Assembly (NCBI GenBank): GCA_030348875.1
Contig: JAUCEP010000002.1
Span: 3,613,001 to 3,677,000, forward strand
Length of the DNA stretch: 64,000 nucleotides
Reading direction: 5' to 3'
Origin: Ureibacillus composti
GTDB lineage: Bacteria; Bacillota; Bacilli; Bacillales_A; Planococcaceae
Part shown: positions 45,481-56,852 of the stretch, piece by piece
Layout: each line of letters opens with the position of its first letter
Position numbering within the stretch: the first letter of the stretch is position 1
The notes under the pieces: generated by a model
Seen by the model: only the letters and a program-made list of their open reading frames with translations
Database searches by the model: none
Told to the model about the DNA's origin: nothing
Made by a program: the position numbers and the translations under genes

Positions 45481-46452
45481 CTATCTTACGTTAAATTTTT
45501 CCGCATAATCCACTAACCATTTAGCAATGTTATTTGATTCATGCCGAACAACACCTGATTGAATCGTCGCGATATTCTTCTTAATAACTTCTAATCCCAT
45601 ACTTTCTAGTTTATCAACATCTAGTAAAACCGGTTCAGCATTTTCTTCTTTATAGTTTTCTTTGATTGGTATAGGAAAATCTACATCATTTACTAGAATT
45701 GCGTCTAAGCACGGTTGACCTACATGTTTGTAGATTGCGCTAACGTGATCCGCTGCTTTATAATGAACCGTTTCCCCTTTTTGTGTCATTAAATTACATA
45801 CATAAATTCTTCGAGCTTTTGCTTGGATCACAGCGTCTCCAATTTCTTTAACAAGTAAGTTTGGAATAATACTTGTATATAAGCTACCTGGTCCTATTAA
45901 AATAAAATCCGCCTTCTCAATCGCACGAATTGCTTCCGGAAGCGGTTTCACGTTATTTGGGACTAGAAATACGCGTTTAATTGGGACATTTGAGGAAGGG
46001 ATTTTTGATTCGCCTTCAATCGATGTTCCATCCATTAATTCAGCATGTAACGTAATTTTTTTATTTGCAGATGGGATGACTTTACCATGTACTTTTAATA
46101 CTTTACTCATTTCAGCAATTGCATGGCTAAAATCCCCAGTAATATCTGTTAACGCTGTAAGCATTAAATTACCTAGGGAATGTCCACCTAAATCTACAGA
46201 ATTTGCGAAACGATATTGGAACATTTGTTCAACTAAAGGCTCAGTATCTGAAAGAGCCGCAATTACATTTCGTATATCTCCTGGTGGTGGTATATCGTAG
46301 TCATCACGAAGTCTGCCAGATGAACCGCCATCATCCGAGACAGTTACAATGGCAGTAATTTCAAAGGGATAATTTTTCAATCCGCGCAATAACGTAGAAA
46401 GTCCTGTCCCTCCTCCGATCACTACAATTTTCATTTTCTTCTGTTTTGACAT
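45481..46452 (-). CDS. glmR: GlmR (YvcK), gluconeogenesis/cell wall factor
   Basis: 323 residues from the ATG at 46452, ten bases after AAAGGA; the longer frame reaches into rapZ. N-terminal KIVVIGGGTGLSTLLRGLK (sugar-nucleotide site), then SDDGGSSGRLRDDY, PPGDIRNVIAAL and VYVCNLMTQ-type motifs. It binds UDP-GlcNAc and stimulates GlmS, needed for growth on gluconeogenic carbon. Starts five bases after the rapZ stop. Confidence 0.95.
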   Translation of the reverse strand: MSKQKKMKIVVIGGGTGLSTLLRGLKNYPFEITAIVTVSDDGGSSGRLRDDYDIPPPGDIRNVIAALSDTEPLVEQMFQYRFANSVDLGGHSLGNLMLTALTDITGDFSHAIAEMSKVLKVHGKVIPSANKKITLHAELMDGTSIEGESKIPSSNVPIKRVFLVPNNVKPLPEAIRAIEKADFILIGPGSLYTSIIPNLLVKEIGDAVIQAKARRIYVCNLMTQKGETVHYKAADHVSAIYKHVGQPCLDAILVNDVDFPIPIKENYKEENAEPVLLDVDKLESMGLEVIKKNIATIQSGVVRHESNNIAKWLVDYAEKFNVR

Positions 46453-46456
46453 TACA

Positions 46457-47341
46457 TCAATCCTTTCTACGATTGATATCACGGTGTGTAATAATAGTTT
46501 TATAGGTACTACTTAAGAGATTACCGTAATATTCAGCTAGCGTTACAGATCGATGTTGTCCCCCTGTACAACCAAATGCAATGACGAGCTGAGGTTTTCC
46601 TTCATTTATATATTGTGGAACCATAAAGTTAAATAAATCTGTTAATTTAGTAATTAATTCTTGTGTTTCTTCTGTTGCTAATACATACGAAGAAACCTCT
46701 TCTTGCAAACCTGTTTTATGACGTAATTCCTCAACATAATAAGGATTTTTTAAAAAACGCACATCAAAAACTAAGTCAGCATCAATTGGAATTCCGTTTT
46801 TAAATCCGAAAGACATAACATTAATAGAAAATTTAGGCCTATTAGAATCTGAGAATTCTTCTCCAATTCGTTCACGTAATTCTTTAGGTTTCAAATTGGA
46901 TGTATTATAAACATGTTTAGAGCGACCTTTTAATTCAGCAAGAATCTCTCTTTCTTTTTTAATACCTTCAAGTGGTAATCCTTGAGGTGCTAATGGGTGA
47001 GATCTTCTTGATTCTTTGTAACGACGCACAAGGGTCTCGTTATCAGCATCTAAAAATAAGATACGAGTTTGTACGTCTTTTTCTTTTTCTAATTGATCTA
47101 GTGCATCTACTAGTGAATCAAAGAACTCTCTCCCACGCATATCCATTACTGCTGCTACTCGAGTAATTTTACGTTCTGACTCTTTCATTAATGCTAAGAA
47201 AGTAGTGAGTAAAGCAGGAGGTAAATTATCAATACAATAATATCCCAAATCCTCAAAGCTCTGAACAGCCAAAGTTTTCCCCGCTCCAGACATGCCAGTA
47301 ATTACTACTATTTCATGCGAATAGTTTTTACTATCCCCCAT
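46457..47341 (-). CDS. rapZ: RapZ-family nucleotide-binding protein
   Basis: 294 residues from the ATG at 47341 with AAGGAG nine bases before. Walker A GMSGAGKT (about 17-24), [24 protein letters not shown] motif, and the C-terminal [14 protein letters not shown] [18 protein letters not shown]. In E. coli RapZ guides decay of the sRNA GlmZ; in Bacillus the role (YvcJ) includes competence. It lies in the usual order ahead of glmR. Confidence 0.95.
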   Translation of the reverse strand: MGDSKNYSHEIVVITGMSGAGKTLAVQSFEDLGYYCIDNLPPALLTTFLALMKESERKITRVAAVMDMRGREFFDSLVDALDQLEKEKDVQTRILFLDADNETLVRRYKESRRSHPLAPQGLPLEGIKKEREILAELKGRSKHVYNTSNLKPKELRERIGEEFSDSNRPKFSINVMSFGFKNGIPIDADLVFDVRFLKNPYYVEELRHKTGLQEEVSSYVLATEETQELITKLTDLFNFMVPQYINEGKPQLVIAFGCTGGQHRSVTLAEYYGNLLSSTYKTIITHRDINRRKD

Positions 47342-47382
47342 GTTTACCATCTCCTTCATTAATGTTGCGTCTATATTGTTGG

Positions 47383-47841
47383 TTAGGACGTCTGTATTCT
47401 CGAACTAAGAAGTTGAAAATCCTTTGTATATTCAAATGTACCATATTGAATGCCTTCTTTTAAGGCTGCAAATAATAAATTTGTACGATCTCCTTCTGCC
47501 ATTGGAAGCTTATCTAGTTCTTCAATTGTATGCCATTCTAGCTTGCCTTCTCTTGTTTCATCAAACTGTGTACCTTCAACACCTGTGGCAACAAAAGTAA
47601 ATAACATCCACTCGTCTACAACAGCGTCATCTTCTTTAATAATGATCGTATATACAGCTTTTAATTGAACATTACTCGGAGTAACGTTTGTTTCCTCCTT
47701 GAATTCACGAACTGCAGCCTCATAAATTGATTCGCCACTTTCCATTTTACCGCCTGGCGCTACATACCAACCTCTTCTTGGTTTTTGTAAAAGTAACACT
47801 TTCCCATCTTGAATAGCTAATAAATTTGCAATTCTCTGCAT
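47383..47841 (-). CDS. Nudix hydrolase (YvcI-like)
   Basis: 152 residues from the ATG at 47841, six bases after GAGGTG. The Nudix box runs from [18 protein letters not shown] to KEETNV (about 32-55), with all key Glu. It would cleave nucleoside diphosphate derivatives. First gene before rapZ, 41 bases upstream, as in Bacillus yvcI-yvcJ. Confidence 0.9.
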   Translation of the reverse strand: MQRIANLLAIQDGKVLLLQKPRRGWYVAPGGKMESGESIYEAAVREFKEETNVTPSNVQLKAVYTIIIKEDDAVVDEWMLFTFVATGVEGTQFDETREGKLEWHTIEELDKLPMAEGDRTNLLFAALKEGIQYGTFEYTKDFQLLSSRIQTS

Positions 47842-48175
47842 CAACTACACCTCAATTCTATTGTTGCTCCCTAAATATTATTATACCTTTTACTATCTAT
47901 TTCTTTCAAAGTAATACATTCATCATTTGCATAATGGCAAAGTTGTATCCCGATTAATGGTAATTGTTTAAAGCCAGCGGGGGTTGTAGGAGGCGTATCA
48001 TTTAACGACAAAGCTCCCTCCTATCGTCTTTCCGATAAAGGAAATAAAAAAATGGTTGTTTCCACTTACGCTTGGAAACAACCAAATGAGAATAAAAAAG
48101 GGGGTTAAGTTATACGTTTTAGTATATCCCTTCATTATTGCAGTGAAGTTACAAGAAATTTAAAACCAAATTAAA
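47842..48175. other. 334-bp gap between trxB and Nudix gene
   Basis: Contains the trxB terminator (48049-48086) and a weaker pairing of TAGGAGG (about 47977) with CTCCCTCCTA (about 48013). No gene seen. Confidence 0.5.
48049..48086 (-). terminator. Terminator after trxB
   Basis: TGGTTGTTTCCA and TGGAAACAACCA form a perfect 12-bp stem with a 7-base loop; seven T follow on the minus strand. Confidence 0.92.
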
Positions 48176-49135
<960 letters not shown>

Positions 49136-49230
49136 CTATAAATATATTACAAACTTCGTCATCATTTTTTGTTTTGAATTCTTTCTATATTTATCGTATG
49201 TCAAAGATGGTCGAACTTCAAATAGTTTGC

Positions 49231-50757
49231 CTACTTGTCAAAAGGTAAATAGCCAATTAGGTTGTCCACGTACTTAGTTAAAGTTGAAACGGACACGCCG
49301 TAACGCTCTGCATAAAACTTTTTCGTCACTTTTTTACTATTAATGGTAGAGTAAAACATAAATTCAACTGCTCCAGCCAAAGCGTTCACATTTTTAAATG
49401 TATAATTTTCTTTTAAAGCTCTTTCACATAGTACAAACCACATTTGATACAAATACTGAGTTTCTAACGTAACATTTCCGCTTTTTTCGTATAGTTTTTC
49501 AGCCACTTCCATCGCACGAGCAAAGTGCTTTTCTAACTGGTTATTACGATTAAACTGATGATTCAGTGCATAAGCTAAACATAATTTTTCAATGCCACTG
49601 TATTTTGCGAGATCGATTAATTTAGGATGTGCAATGATTTCTTGTTTAAAAGCTGATTTGCTTAATAAGAAAAAGCCAAACATTCGGTGTGCACTATATT
49701 GACTATTTATTTTTTCGATAATCACTTCTCGGTTATGTTCGATAGAATCTTCATCTGTTTTTTCGGACACATTTGACCAAGGTTCCAATCCTTCTTTTGA
49801 AGGGTCCATCCCGACTAGGATTTTCCATGTATTTTTAGCAACGTCCTCGTGCCCAGCGAAATATGCTGATTGGGCTAACCAAAAGTAAAATGCTGTGTCC
49901 CCGCTATAGCCGCGTTTATCCATACTACGTAGCCATTTATACGCTAATTGGTATTCTCCAACTAATGCTAATGTAGCACCTAGCTTATAGCGATTTTCCC
50001 AATCAAAAGGATTTACTTTTTTCAGTATTTCAAGAAGGGAATTTAGTTCGGATTCGTTTTTCTCAAAATAAGCAATTACTGCCAAATTACAGATCGCATG
50101 TAAGTTCCCATGACTTTCTCTTAAAACATGGTTTAACAGTGCCTTTGCTTGTTCAATTTCCCCTACATAAAAGTAAGCTAGCGATAAATTATTGTAAGCT
50201 GGCCAAAGATCCGGAAATTCTTCTACCAATTGTTCTAAAACTTCAATTGCTTCGTAAAACTGACCTTTCTCCATTAAACGACGTGCTTTTTCTTGGCCAA
50301 TTAGTTTTCCAGAGTCTTCTTCAGTAAGTTCCTCATCATCGTACACATCAAATTCAAGGTATTCTAAAATTTCCGCAGCTTCCTCAATGTACATGCCATC
50401 CGGTTCCATTTGTAGATACTTTTCTGCGTATTTCTTCGCATCCTGAACCATCCCCATATAACCTGAAATTTCTGCTAAAAAGAATACCGTCTCTGAATCG
50501 TTCGGATCTAAACTGTATGCAGTATGAATCAATTCATATGCTTGTTCGAAATTTTGCGCTTCCATTTCTAGTATCCCGAATTGCATTAATACATGTGCAT
50601 CATCTGGACTTAATTCTGCTGCGCGTTTCATATATTTATAAGCTTTTTCCATTTGGTCTCGTTCTAAAGCTTTTAGCGCTTTATTAAAATAATAATCACC
50701 ATTTGGAATAAACGATACGATGTTGTTCTCTTTTTCTTTCTGACGTTTATTTTCCAA
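49231..50757 (-). CDS. TPR-repeat protein (YvcD-like)
   Basis: 508 residues from the TTG at 50757, seven bases after CGGAGG; a longer frame to 50817 has no ribosome site. Several tetratricopeptide repeats are visible in the first half, for example EKAYKYMKRAAELSPDDAHV (about 35-55), FEQAYELIHTAYSLDPND and FYEAIEVLEQLVEEFPDLWP. The C-terminal part is all-helical and ends in a DNA-binding-like YGVSVSTLTKYVDNLIGYLP. Same place as yvcD beside trxB in Bacillus. Function unknown, likely protein-protein contacts. Confidence 0.8.
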   Translation of the reverse strand: MENKRQKEKENNIVSFIPNGDYYFNKALKALERDQMEKAYKYMKRAAELSPDDAHVLMQFGILEMEAQNFEQAYELIHTAYSLDPNDSETVFFLAEISGYMGMVQDAKKYAEKYLQMEPDGMYIEEAAEILEYLEFDVYDDEELTEEDSGKLIGQEKARRLMEKGQFYEAIEVLEQLVEEFPDLWPAYNNLSLAYFYVGEIEQAKALLNHVLRESHGNLHAICNLAVIAYFEKNESELNSLLEILKKVNPFDWENRYKLGATLALVGEYQLAYKWLRSMDKRGYSGDTAFYFWLAQSAYFAGHEDVAKNTWKILVGMDPSKEGLEPWSNVSEKTDEDSIEHNREVIIEKINSQYSAHRMFGFFLLSKSAFKQEIIAHPKLIDLAKYSGIEKLCLAYALNHQFNRNNQLEKHFARAMEVAEKLYEKSGNVTLETQYLYQMWFVLCERALKENYTFKNVNALAGAVEFMFYSTINSKKVTKKFYAERYGVSVSTLTKYVDNLIGYLPFDK

Positions 50758-50872
50758 GATAAATCCTCCGAAACATGAAAATAAGGAACGTAACCGTAAA
50801 ACCGTTCCGTTCCTCAATCAAAATTATATTTATTATAACATAATTTAATTAATCAGCATATGTAAAGTGAAA

Positions 50873-50932
50873 AGCTCCAATTCCCCCTCGCCAGCAAAAT
50901 AATCGCCTTTGACGTGGAGTAATTGGAGCTAA
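50873..50932 (-). terminator. Terminator of the his operon
   Basis: AGCTCCAATT and AATTGGAGCT, perfect 10-bp stem with a 38-base loop that has its own pairing; T-rich on the minus strand. It lies just past the hisI stop. Confidence 0.65.
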
Positions 50933-50938
50933 ACCTTA

Positions 50939-51571
50939 TTATTTCGTACTTGCTCGTTTTTCTTCATGTCGTGTTTTTAGAACTTCTAGGACATCATAAA
51001 CACTAATTTTTTGCTCTTGAAGTAAAACTAATAGGTGATAAATTAAATCAGCTGCTTCCCATTTCACTTCTTCTGCATCGCGGTTTTTCGCACCAATTAC
51101 GACTTCTGTTGCTTCTTCACCGACTTTTTTACAGATTTTATCGATTCCTTTTTCGAATAAATATGTAGTATAAGCCCCTTCAGGCATGTCAATTTCACGT
51201 TGGCGGATAATGTCAACTAATTGTGGAATGATGTCTACAGAACCAACTTTATCGTTTTGAACAACTGATTCAGTAAAACAAGAAGTTGTTCCGTTATGAC
51301 ATGCAGGTCCCGCAGGTAGTACTTCAACAACTAAAGCATCTTGATCGCAATCGGCTTTAATAGAGACCACTTTTTGCGTATTACCGCTTGTCTCTCCTTT
51401 ATGCCATAGTTCTTCGCGAGAACGAGAATAAAACCATGTTTCGCCTGTTTCAATTGTTTTTTGAAGTGATTCCTCATTCATATATGCAACCGTTAATACT
51501 TCTTTCGATTGTGCATCTTGTACTACAGCAGTAATAAGACCTTTTTCATCGAATTTTAAACCTTCAATCAT
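50939..51571 (-). CDS. hisI: HisIE: phosphoribosyl-AMP cyclohydrolase / phosphoribosyl-ATP pyrophosphatase
   Basis: 210 residues from the ATG at 51571, which overlaps the hisF stop by four bases. N-terminal cyclohydrolase (about 1-105) with [15 protein letters not shown] and [12 protein letters not shown] holding the zinc Cys and His; C-terminal HisE pyrophosphatase (about 118-205) with [20 protein letters not shown] and [13 protein letters not shown]. Catalyses steps two and three of histidine synthesis. Last gene of the operon. Confidence 0.96.
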   Translation of the reverse strand: MIEGLKFDEKGLITAVVQDAQSKEVLTVAYMNEESLQKTIETGETWFYSRSREELWHKGETSGNTQKVVSIKADCDQDALVVEVLPAGPACHNGTTSCFTESVVQNDKVGSVDIIPQLVDIIRQREIDMPEGAYTTYLFEKGIDKICKKVGEEATEVVIGAKNRDAEEVKWEAADLIYHLLVLLQEQKISVYDVLEVLKTRHEEKRASTK

Positions 51572-52326
51572 CTGACACATACTCCTTTGTTGCGCAGGTA
51601 AGCTTTTACTTCTGCTACGCTTGTTTCTTTGTAGTGGAAAATTGATGCTGCAAGTGCTGCATCCGCATCGACATCTTGTAACACTTCAGCAAAGTGTTCT
51701 GCATTTCCTGCTCCACCGCTTGCGATTACGGGAACTGTTACTGCATCTCGTACAGCTTTCGTTAGTCCTAAGTCAAACCCAGATTTTTCACCATCTTGGT
51801 TCATACTTGTAAGTAAAATTTCACCAGCACCTAAACGAACAGCTTCTTTTGTCCATTCAACAGCTTGCCACTCCGTTTTATTACGGCCACCATGTGTATA
51901 AACCATCCATGTACCGTCTTCTTCACTATATCTCGCATCGATCGCTACGACAATACATTGTGCCCCAAAATAATCAGAGCCTTCTTTAATTAGTTCCGGT
52001 CTTTCTAGTGCCGATGTATTAACTGATACTTTATCAGCACCAGCACGTAGAATTCGTTTCATATCGTCTAACGTTCGAATTCCACCACCAACTGTGAAAG
52101 GGATTGCAAGAGCTGAAGCCGTTTTTCTTACAACATCAACCATTGTTTCTCGTCCTTCATGAGAAGCAGAAATATCTAGAAATACAAGTTCATCTGCACC
52201 TTGTTCATCATAGAATTTCGCTAATTCAACTGGATCTCCAGCATCACGAAGTTCAACAAATTGTATTCCCTTTACAACACGGCCTTCTTTTACGTCCAAA
52301 CAAGGAATGATACGTTTTGTTAACAT
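51568..52326 (-). CDS. hisF: HisF: imidazole glycerol phosphate synthase, cyclase subunit
   Basis: 252 residues from the ATG at 52326 with GGGGGTG five bases before. (beta/alpha)8 barrel with catalytic Asp in [15 protein letters not shown] and the second Asp in [18 protein letters not shown] and [10 protein letters not shown] are the phosphate loops. This is HisF, not the paralogue HisA: the C-terminal phosphate loop and the ASIFHY end are of the HisF type. It overlaps the end of hisH by seven bases; hisA, expected between them, is missing. Confidence 0.96.
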   Translation of the reverse strand: MLTKRIIPCLDVKEGRVVKGIQFVELRDAGDPVELAKFYDEQGADELVFLDISASHEGRETMVDVVRKTASALAIPFTVGGGIRTLDDMKRILRAGADKVSVNTSALERPELIKEGSDYFGAQCIVVAIDARYSEEDGTWMVYTHGGRNKTEWQAVEWTKEAVRLGAGEILLTSMNQDGEKSGFDLGLTKAVRDAVTVPVIASGGAGNAEHFAEVLQDVDADAALAASIFHYKETSVAEVKAYLRNKGVCVR

Positions 52327-52967
52327 GTTCGCACCCCCACACCGTTTAACCATTGTTCTAGTAAAAATACACCGAACTCACCAGATTTTTCAGGGTGGAA
52401 CTGCATTCCCGTCACTGATCCAGATTGTACAATTCCAGGAACATTCATATCATAGTAATCCGCACTAGCCACAAGCTGTTCAGGATCAATATTAGCCGCG
52501 TAGAATGAGTGAACAAAATATACGTGACGGCTTTCTGGGAATTCTTTACCTTCTAGCCAATTAGGTGTAGAACTAAATTCTAACGTATTCCAACCCATAT
52601 GTGGTACACGATATGCCACGCCTTCGGAAGTTTCTCCAGAAAATCTGCTGATCTTCCCTTTAAAGAAACCAAATCCTTTTGTCGGGGCAACTTCTTCACC
52701 TTCTTCAAACAATAGTTGCATCCCTAAACAAATTCCAAGTAGCGGTTTATTTGAATCTTTTACTTTTCGAATATACTCATCTAAGTTTGTTTCCGATAAA
52801 CGTTTCATTGCATCAGGAAACGCGCCAACACCAGGTAAGATAATAGCATCTGCTGAATCTAACTCAGTTTCATCAGAAGAAACGATGACTTCACAATTTA
52901 AACGTTTTAGTGCCTGTTCCACACTAAATAAATTCCCCATACCGTAATCAATTACACCTATTTTCAC
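52320..52967 (-). CDS. hisH: HisH: imidazole glycerol phosphate synthase, glutaminase subunit
   Basis: 215 residues. Class-I amidotransferase triad: Cys in [14 protein letters not shown] (about 79-92), His and Glu in [12 protein letters not shown]. It supplies ammonia to HisF. Its start overlaps the hisB stop by four bases and its end overlaps hisF by seven, so hisB, hisH and hisF are translationally linked. Confidence 0.97.
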   Translation of the reverse strand: MKIGVIDYGMGNLFSVEQALKRLNCEVIVSSDETELDSADAIILPGVGAFPDAMKRLSETNLDEYIRKVKDSNKPLLGICLGMQLLFEEGEEVAPTKGFGFFKGKISRFSGETSEGVAYRVPHMGWNTLEFSSTPNWLEGKEFPESRHVYFVHSFYAANIDPEQLVASADYYDMNVPGIVQSGSVTGMQFHPEKSGEFGVFLLEQWLNGVGVRTC

Positions 52968-53575
52968 GTTAACAATCCTTTCGTTGACGGTACTCCTTTT
53001 ACACGAGGATCAATTTGTACCGCATCATCAATTGCTCTTGCTAAAGCTTTAAATATTGCTTCGATAATATGGTGTGTGTTATGACCATATGGCACAATAA
53101 CATGGACATTCATACGTGCTTCTAATGCAAATTTCCATAGAAACTCATGAACAAGCTCCGTATCAAAAGTACCTACTTTTGCATTTAGTTGTGGTTCTAC
53201 ACGGTACTCTAAATGTGGGCGGTTTGAGCAATCAACTACAACTTGTGCTAATGCATCATCCATTGGCACAAATGCATTACCATAACGTTTAATTCCTTTT
53301 TTATCGCCTAATGCTTCTCGTACTACTTGTCCTAATACAATCCCAATGTCTTCAGTTGTATGATGATCGTCGATGTGTGTATCCCCATCCGCAAAAATCT
53401 TTCCATCAAATAAACCATGTTTAACGAATAAATCTAGCATATGGTCCATAAAAGGAACACCAGTATTAATTTCCGCTTGACCTTGACCGTCTAAATCTAA
53501 TTCTACGCTAATTTTTGTTTCGTTTGTATTACGTGCAATTTTAGCATAACGCCTTTTTTGTTCAGTCATGTTCAT
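52964..53575 (-). CDS. hisB: HisB: imidazoleglycerol-phosphate dehydratase
   Basis: 203 residues, monofunctional type. Metal-binding motifs FMDHMLDLFVKHG, DTHIDDHHTTEDIG (about 75-88) and YGHNTHHIIEAIFKALARA. It dehydrates imidazole glycerol phosphate. Its ATG overlaps the hisD stop (ATGA); a second ATG two codons later is also possible. Confidence 0.97.
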   Translation of the reverse strand: MNMTEQKRRYAKIARNTNETKISVELDLDGQGQAEINTGVPFMDHMLDLFVKHGLFDGKIFADGDTHIDDHHTTEDIGIVLGQVVREALGDKKGIKRYGNAFVPMDDALAQVVVDCSNRPHLEYRVEPQLNAKVGTFDTELVHEFLWKFALEARMNVHVIVPYGHNTHHIIEAIFKALARAIDDAVQIDPRVKGVPSTKGLLT

Positions 53576-54852
53576 TCTTCTCCTTTAGTCCATCCGCGTG
53601 ATTCTACTGCACGTGCATGGCCTTCTAAGCCTTCCATTCGTGCTAGACGTGCAATTTTAGGTGCATTTTGCTCCCAAGTTTTTTCGCTATAATATACGAC
53701 ACTCGTTCTTTTGATAAAATCATCTACATTTAATCCACTAGCAAATCGAGCTGTACTATTTGTTGGTAACACGTGGTTTGTTCCAGCAAAATAATCTCCA
53801 ACTGGCTCCGAACTGTAACGTCCTAAGAAAATCGCCCCAGCATGCTGAATTTGTAAGGAATCTTCTTCTGCATTTTTAGTTACGATTTCTAAATGTTCAG
53901 GTGCTAGTGAGTTAACCGCTTCGATCGCTTGTGTCATAGTTTCGGCTATATAAATTTGTCCAAAGTTCTCAATTGCTTTACGGGCAATTGCTTCTCGTGG
54001 AAGTTGTGATAATTGACTCTCAACTTGTTGTGAAACTTCTTCTGCCAGTTTTTCACTTGTTGTAATTAATACTGCACATGCTAATGCATCATGTTCTGCT
54101 TGTGATAAAAGATCCGCAGCTACTTCATCTGCATAGGCTGTTTCGTCTGCTAATACACAAATTTCACTTGGGCCAGCAATCATATCAATTGCCACTTCAC
54201 CAAAGACTTCTCTTTTTGCAAGGGCAACGAAGATATTTCCTGGACCTGTAATTTTATCGACTGGAAGAATTGTTTCTGTTCCATAGGCTAGAGCACCAAT
54301 TGCTTGTGCTCCACCCACTTTATAAATTTCAGTAATGCCAAGAATCGCAGCACTTACTAGTACAGCAGCTGGTAATTTTCCGTCCTTGCCTGCTGGTGAA
54401 GTAATAATGATTCGCTTAACTCCTGCAACTTGTGCAGGTATTACGTTCATTAATACAGAAGATGGGTAGGCTGCTGAACCACCTGGCACATAAAGTCCAA
54501 CCGCATCAAGTGGTGTAATACGTTGAGCTAACCAAGAACCATCTGCTAAAGGCAATTGATATCCTTCACGTTTTTGTTGTTCATGGTAATAACGAATATT
54601 ATCCGCTGCTTCTTCTAAATCTTTTTTCAATTGAGGGTCGAAACCATTAACTGCTTCCTCAATTTCTTGCTCTGTTACACGGAAATTATCGATTTTTACC
54701 CCGTCCCACATTTCTGTGTATTTTCGAAGGGCATCATCACCATGTTCACGTACATCCTGTAATACATTTCTTACCGTGCGAAGTTGTTCTTCATTGCCAC
54801 TTTCAAGTTGTCGTTTTAAAGAAATCGTGTTAGTTAATTTCGTAATATTCAC
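53572..54852 (-). CDS. hisD: HisD: histidinol dehydrogenase
   Basis: 426 residues. Marks: GLYVPGGSAAYPSSVLMNVI, VDKITGPGNIFVALAKREV, IDMIAGPSEICVLADETA, QAEHDALACAVLITTS (catalytic His region) and PEHLEIVTKN. Oxidises histidinol to histidine in two steps with NAD and zinc. Fifteen bases after hisG. Confidence 0.97.
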   Translation of the reverse strand: MNITKLTNTISLKRQLESGNEEQLRTVRNVLQDVREHGDDALRKYTEMWDGVKIDNFRVTEQEIEEAVNGFDPQLKKDLEEAADNIRYYHEQQKREGYQLPLADGSWLAQRITPLDAVGLYVPGGSAAYPSSVLMNVIPAQVAGVKRIIITSPAGKDGKLPAAVLVSAAILGITEIYKVGGAQAIGALAYGTETILPVDKITGPGNIFVALAKREVFGEVAIDMIAGPSEICVLADETAYADEVAADLLSQAEHDALACAVLITTSEKLAEEVSQQVESQLSQLPREAIARKAIENFGQIYIAETMTQAIEAVNSLAPEHLEIVTKNAEEDSLQIQHAGAIFLGRYSSEPVGDYFAGTNHVLPTNSTARFASGLNVDDFIKRTSVVYYSEKTWEQNAPKIARLARMEGLEGHARAVESRGWTKGEE

Positions 54853-54867
54853 ATGTTGCCCTTCTCT

Positions 54868-55491
54868 CTAATTGACTAGTTTTTTCAAACGCGAAACTAA
54901 ATCCTGAATACGTTCACTCTTCATTCGATAGCTTACAGGGTTTGCAATTAAGCGTGAAGATACATCTGTAATATGCTCGTATTCAACTAGACCATTCTCT
55001 TTTAATGTTCTACCAGTTGAAACAATATCAACAATACGATCGGCTAATCCAATCATTGGCGCAAGCTCAATTGATCCGTTTAATTCGATAATTTCAACTT
55101 GCTCGCCCATTTCTTTATAATAACTCATTGCAATGTTTGGATATTTTGTTGCAATTCTTGGTGCAATTTCATTCATTTTTGTATTTGGTAAACCTGCAGA
55201 TGCAATATAGCATTTACTAATTTTTAAATCTAGAAGTTCATGTACATTGCGATTCAGTTCTAATAATGTATCTTTTCCAGCAATCCCAATATCAGCAACC
55301 CCATGCTCAACATAAACAGGTACATCCGTTGGTTTTGCTAAAATAAAACGAATTTTTTCTTCTGGAATTTCAATCATTAGTTTACGAGACATCTCAACTT
55401 CTTCTGGCAAATTAAACCCAGCATCAATCAGCATTTGATATGCTTCTTCAAAAATCCGTCCCTTTGGCATGGCAATCGTTAATTCATTCAT
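54868..55491 (-). CDS. hisG: HisG: ATP phosphoribosyltransferase, short form
   Basis: 207 residues, the short form that lacks the C-terminal regulatory domain and needs HisZ, encoded directly upstream. Marks: [33 protein letters not shown], and [14 protein letters not shown] (PRPP loop). First committed step of histidine synthesis. Overlaps the end of hisZ by eight bases. Confidence 0.97.
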   Translation of the reverse strand: MNELTIAMPKGRIFEEAYQMLIDAGFNLPEEVEMSRKLMIEIPEEKIRFILAKPTDVPVYVEHGVADIGIAGKDTLLELNRNVHELLDLKISKCYIASAGLPNTKMNEIAPRIATKYPNIAMSYYKEMGEQVEIIELNGSIELAPMIGLADRIVDIVSTGRTLKENGLVEYEHITDVSSRLIANPVSYRMKSERIQDLVSRLKKLVN

Positions 55492-56653
55492 TGCTTAAAT
55501 CCTCCTGGCTGACATAAACAGTTCTATTAAAGTTTAGAGCAAATGCTTTTTCATCGGCAATTCCATCTTTGGATTGTAGAGTAACAAGACAACCTTGTTG
55601 GCGTAATTCATTTGCAAGTTGAAGTGCTTTCGTAAACAGTTCTGCTTCAAAGATTACGGCAACTGTTTCTTCTTCAACCTCATATTTTGGTAATACTTCT
55701 AGAAGTCGATCGACACGAATACCGAACCCTGTTGCACCTACTTCACTTCCAAAATGATTTAGTAAACCATCATAACGACCACCATTACCAATTGCGAAGC
55801 CACTACCTTCAGCAAACAGTTCAAATAACATACCTGTGTAATAGTTCATATGACTTGAAAGTGTAAAATCGAAAGAAACATATTGCGATAGATTAGCAGT
55901 TTCAATTAGATTTGCAAGCTGTTGCATATATACAAGTGCATCATTTTTTCTCACATATTTCTCAATATCTTCGATTGCTTTAATATTCGTTGCTTCATTA
56001 ATAAATTGTAGTAAAGCATCTGATTTTGTTTTAGGTAAGTCAAATGACTCAACCGCTTCTTCAAATCCAACATAATTTCGTTCAACTAATAAAGTTCGTA
56101 GTTTATGTTCTTGATCTTGATGATCTGTATAATCTCTTAAAATACAATTTAATAACCCTGCATGGCCAATCGTAATCTTAAATGAATCAATACCATAACT
56201 TTGCATTAATTGGATTGCTGTAACAATAACTTCCGCATCAGCAAAGACGCTTTTATCTCCAATAATTTCAATACCCATTTGCTCGAATTCTGCTGGTCTT
56301 CCACCTTCTGTTTGTTGAGCACGGAAAACACTTGCAAAGTAAGCTAATCTTAGAGGTATTTTTTCTTTTAATAATTTTGAAGTTGCAACTCGTGTAATAG
56401 GAGTTGTCATATCAGGACGTAGAACAAGTGTGTTCCCCTGACTATCTACAAGTTTAAATAAAGAAGCGTCATAAATCGCAGATGCTTTACCGACTGTATC
56501 GTAATATTCAAGGGATGGAGTTTTAATAAAATCAAATCCATGTCCACGTAAAAAATTGCGACCTGTTTGTCGTACGGCTTCTACTTTTTCATAAATTGTT
56601 GGTAATGTATCACGCATTCCTAATGGTTTTTCAAACATTTTAATTGACGACAT
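55484..56653 (-). CDS. hisZ: HisZ: regulatory subunit of ATP phosphoribosyltransferase
   Basis: 389 residues from the ATG at 56653; an earlier ATG at 56665 touches the AGGA ribosome site. It is a histidyl-tRNA-synthetase-like protein: motif 2-type region [34 protein letters not shown] and [14 protein letters not shown], but it lacks the anticodon-binding domain. It makes short HisG active and feedback-sensitive. First gene of the operon. Confidence 0.95.
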   Translation of the reverse strand: MSSIKMFEKPLGMRDTLPTIYEKVEAVRQTGRNFLRGHGFDFIKTPSLEYYDTVGKASAIYDASLFKLVDSQGNTLVLRPDMTTPITRVATSKLLKEKIPLRLAYFASVFRAQQTEGGRPAEFEQMGIEIIGDKSVFADAEVIVTAIQLMQSYGIDSFKITIGHAGLLNCILRDYTDHQDQEHKLRTLLVERNYVGFEEAVESFDLPKTKSDALLQFINEATNIKAIEDIEKYVRKNDALVYMQQLANLIETANLSQYVSFDFTLSSHMNYYTGMLFELFAEGSGFAIGNGGRYDGLLNHFGSEVGATGFGIRVDRLLEVLPKYEVEEETVAVIFEAELFTKALQLANELRQQGCLVTLQSKDGIADEKAFALNFNRTVYVSQEDLSNE

Positions 56654-56696
56654 TTGTTTACACATCCTACCGTTTTACTTTAGTACACTAGAGTGT

Positions 56697-56756
56697 TAGT
56701 TAACTAGAGAAGTAATTTGTTAAAGTAATTTTACAAAACTATCCTGCACTAGTCAA
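56697..56756 (-). promoter_or_regulatory. his operon promoter and candidate operator
   Basis: On the minus strand TTGACT (56756-56751), 17 bases, TAAAAT (56733-56728) is a good sigma-A promoter. A perfect palindrome TAGTTAACTA (56697-56706) lies about 15-25 bases after the expected start of transcription. The leader to the hisZ ATG is about 70 bases, too short for a T-box. A TrpR-like histidine repressor (YerC/HisR type) is a possible ligand by inference. Confidence 0.6.
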
Positions 56757-56804
56757 TGACTTTATTCATATTGTTTACCCATTGTCTAAATAGTAGTCTA
56801 TATA

Positions 56805-56847
56805 AAAAGGGGCCGCCATAACTAACGATGGATCGACCCCCTTTTCA
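56805..56847 (-). terminator. Terminator after the acyltransferase
   Basis: AAAAGGGG, CCAT, ATGG and CCCCCTTTT form a paired hairpin with an internal bulge; T-rich on both strands. Confidence 0.75.
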
Positions 56848-56852
56848 TTGCT

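Noticed and set aside
52300-52340. hisA remnant between hisH and hisF
   Set aside because: The two genes overlap by seven bases, so no room is left.
56653-56733. T-box or attenuator leader for the his operon
   Set aside because: The leader is about 70 bases, with no terminator hairpin and no run of His codons.
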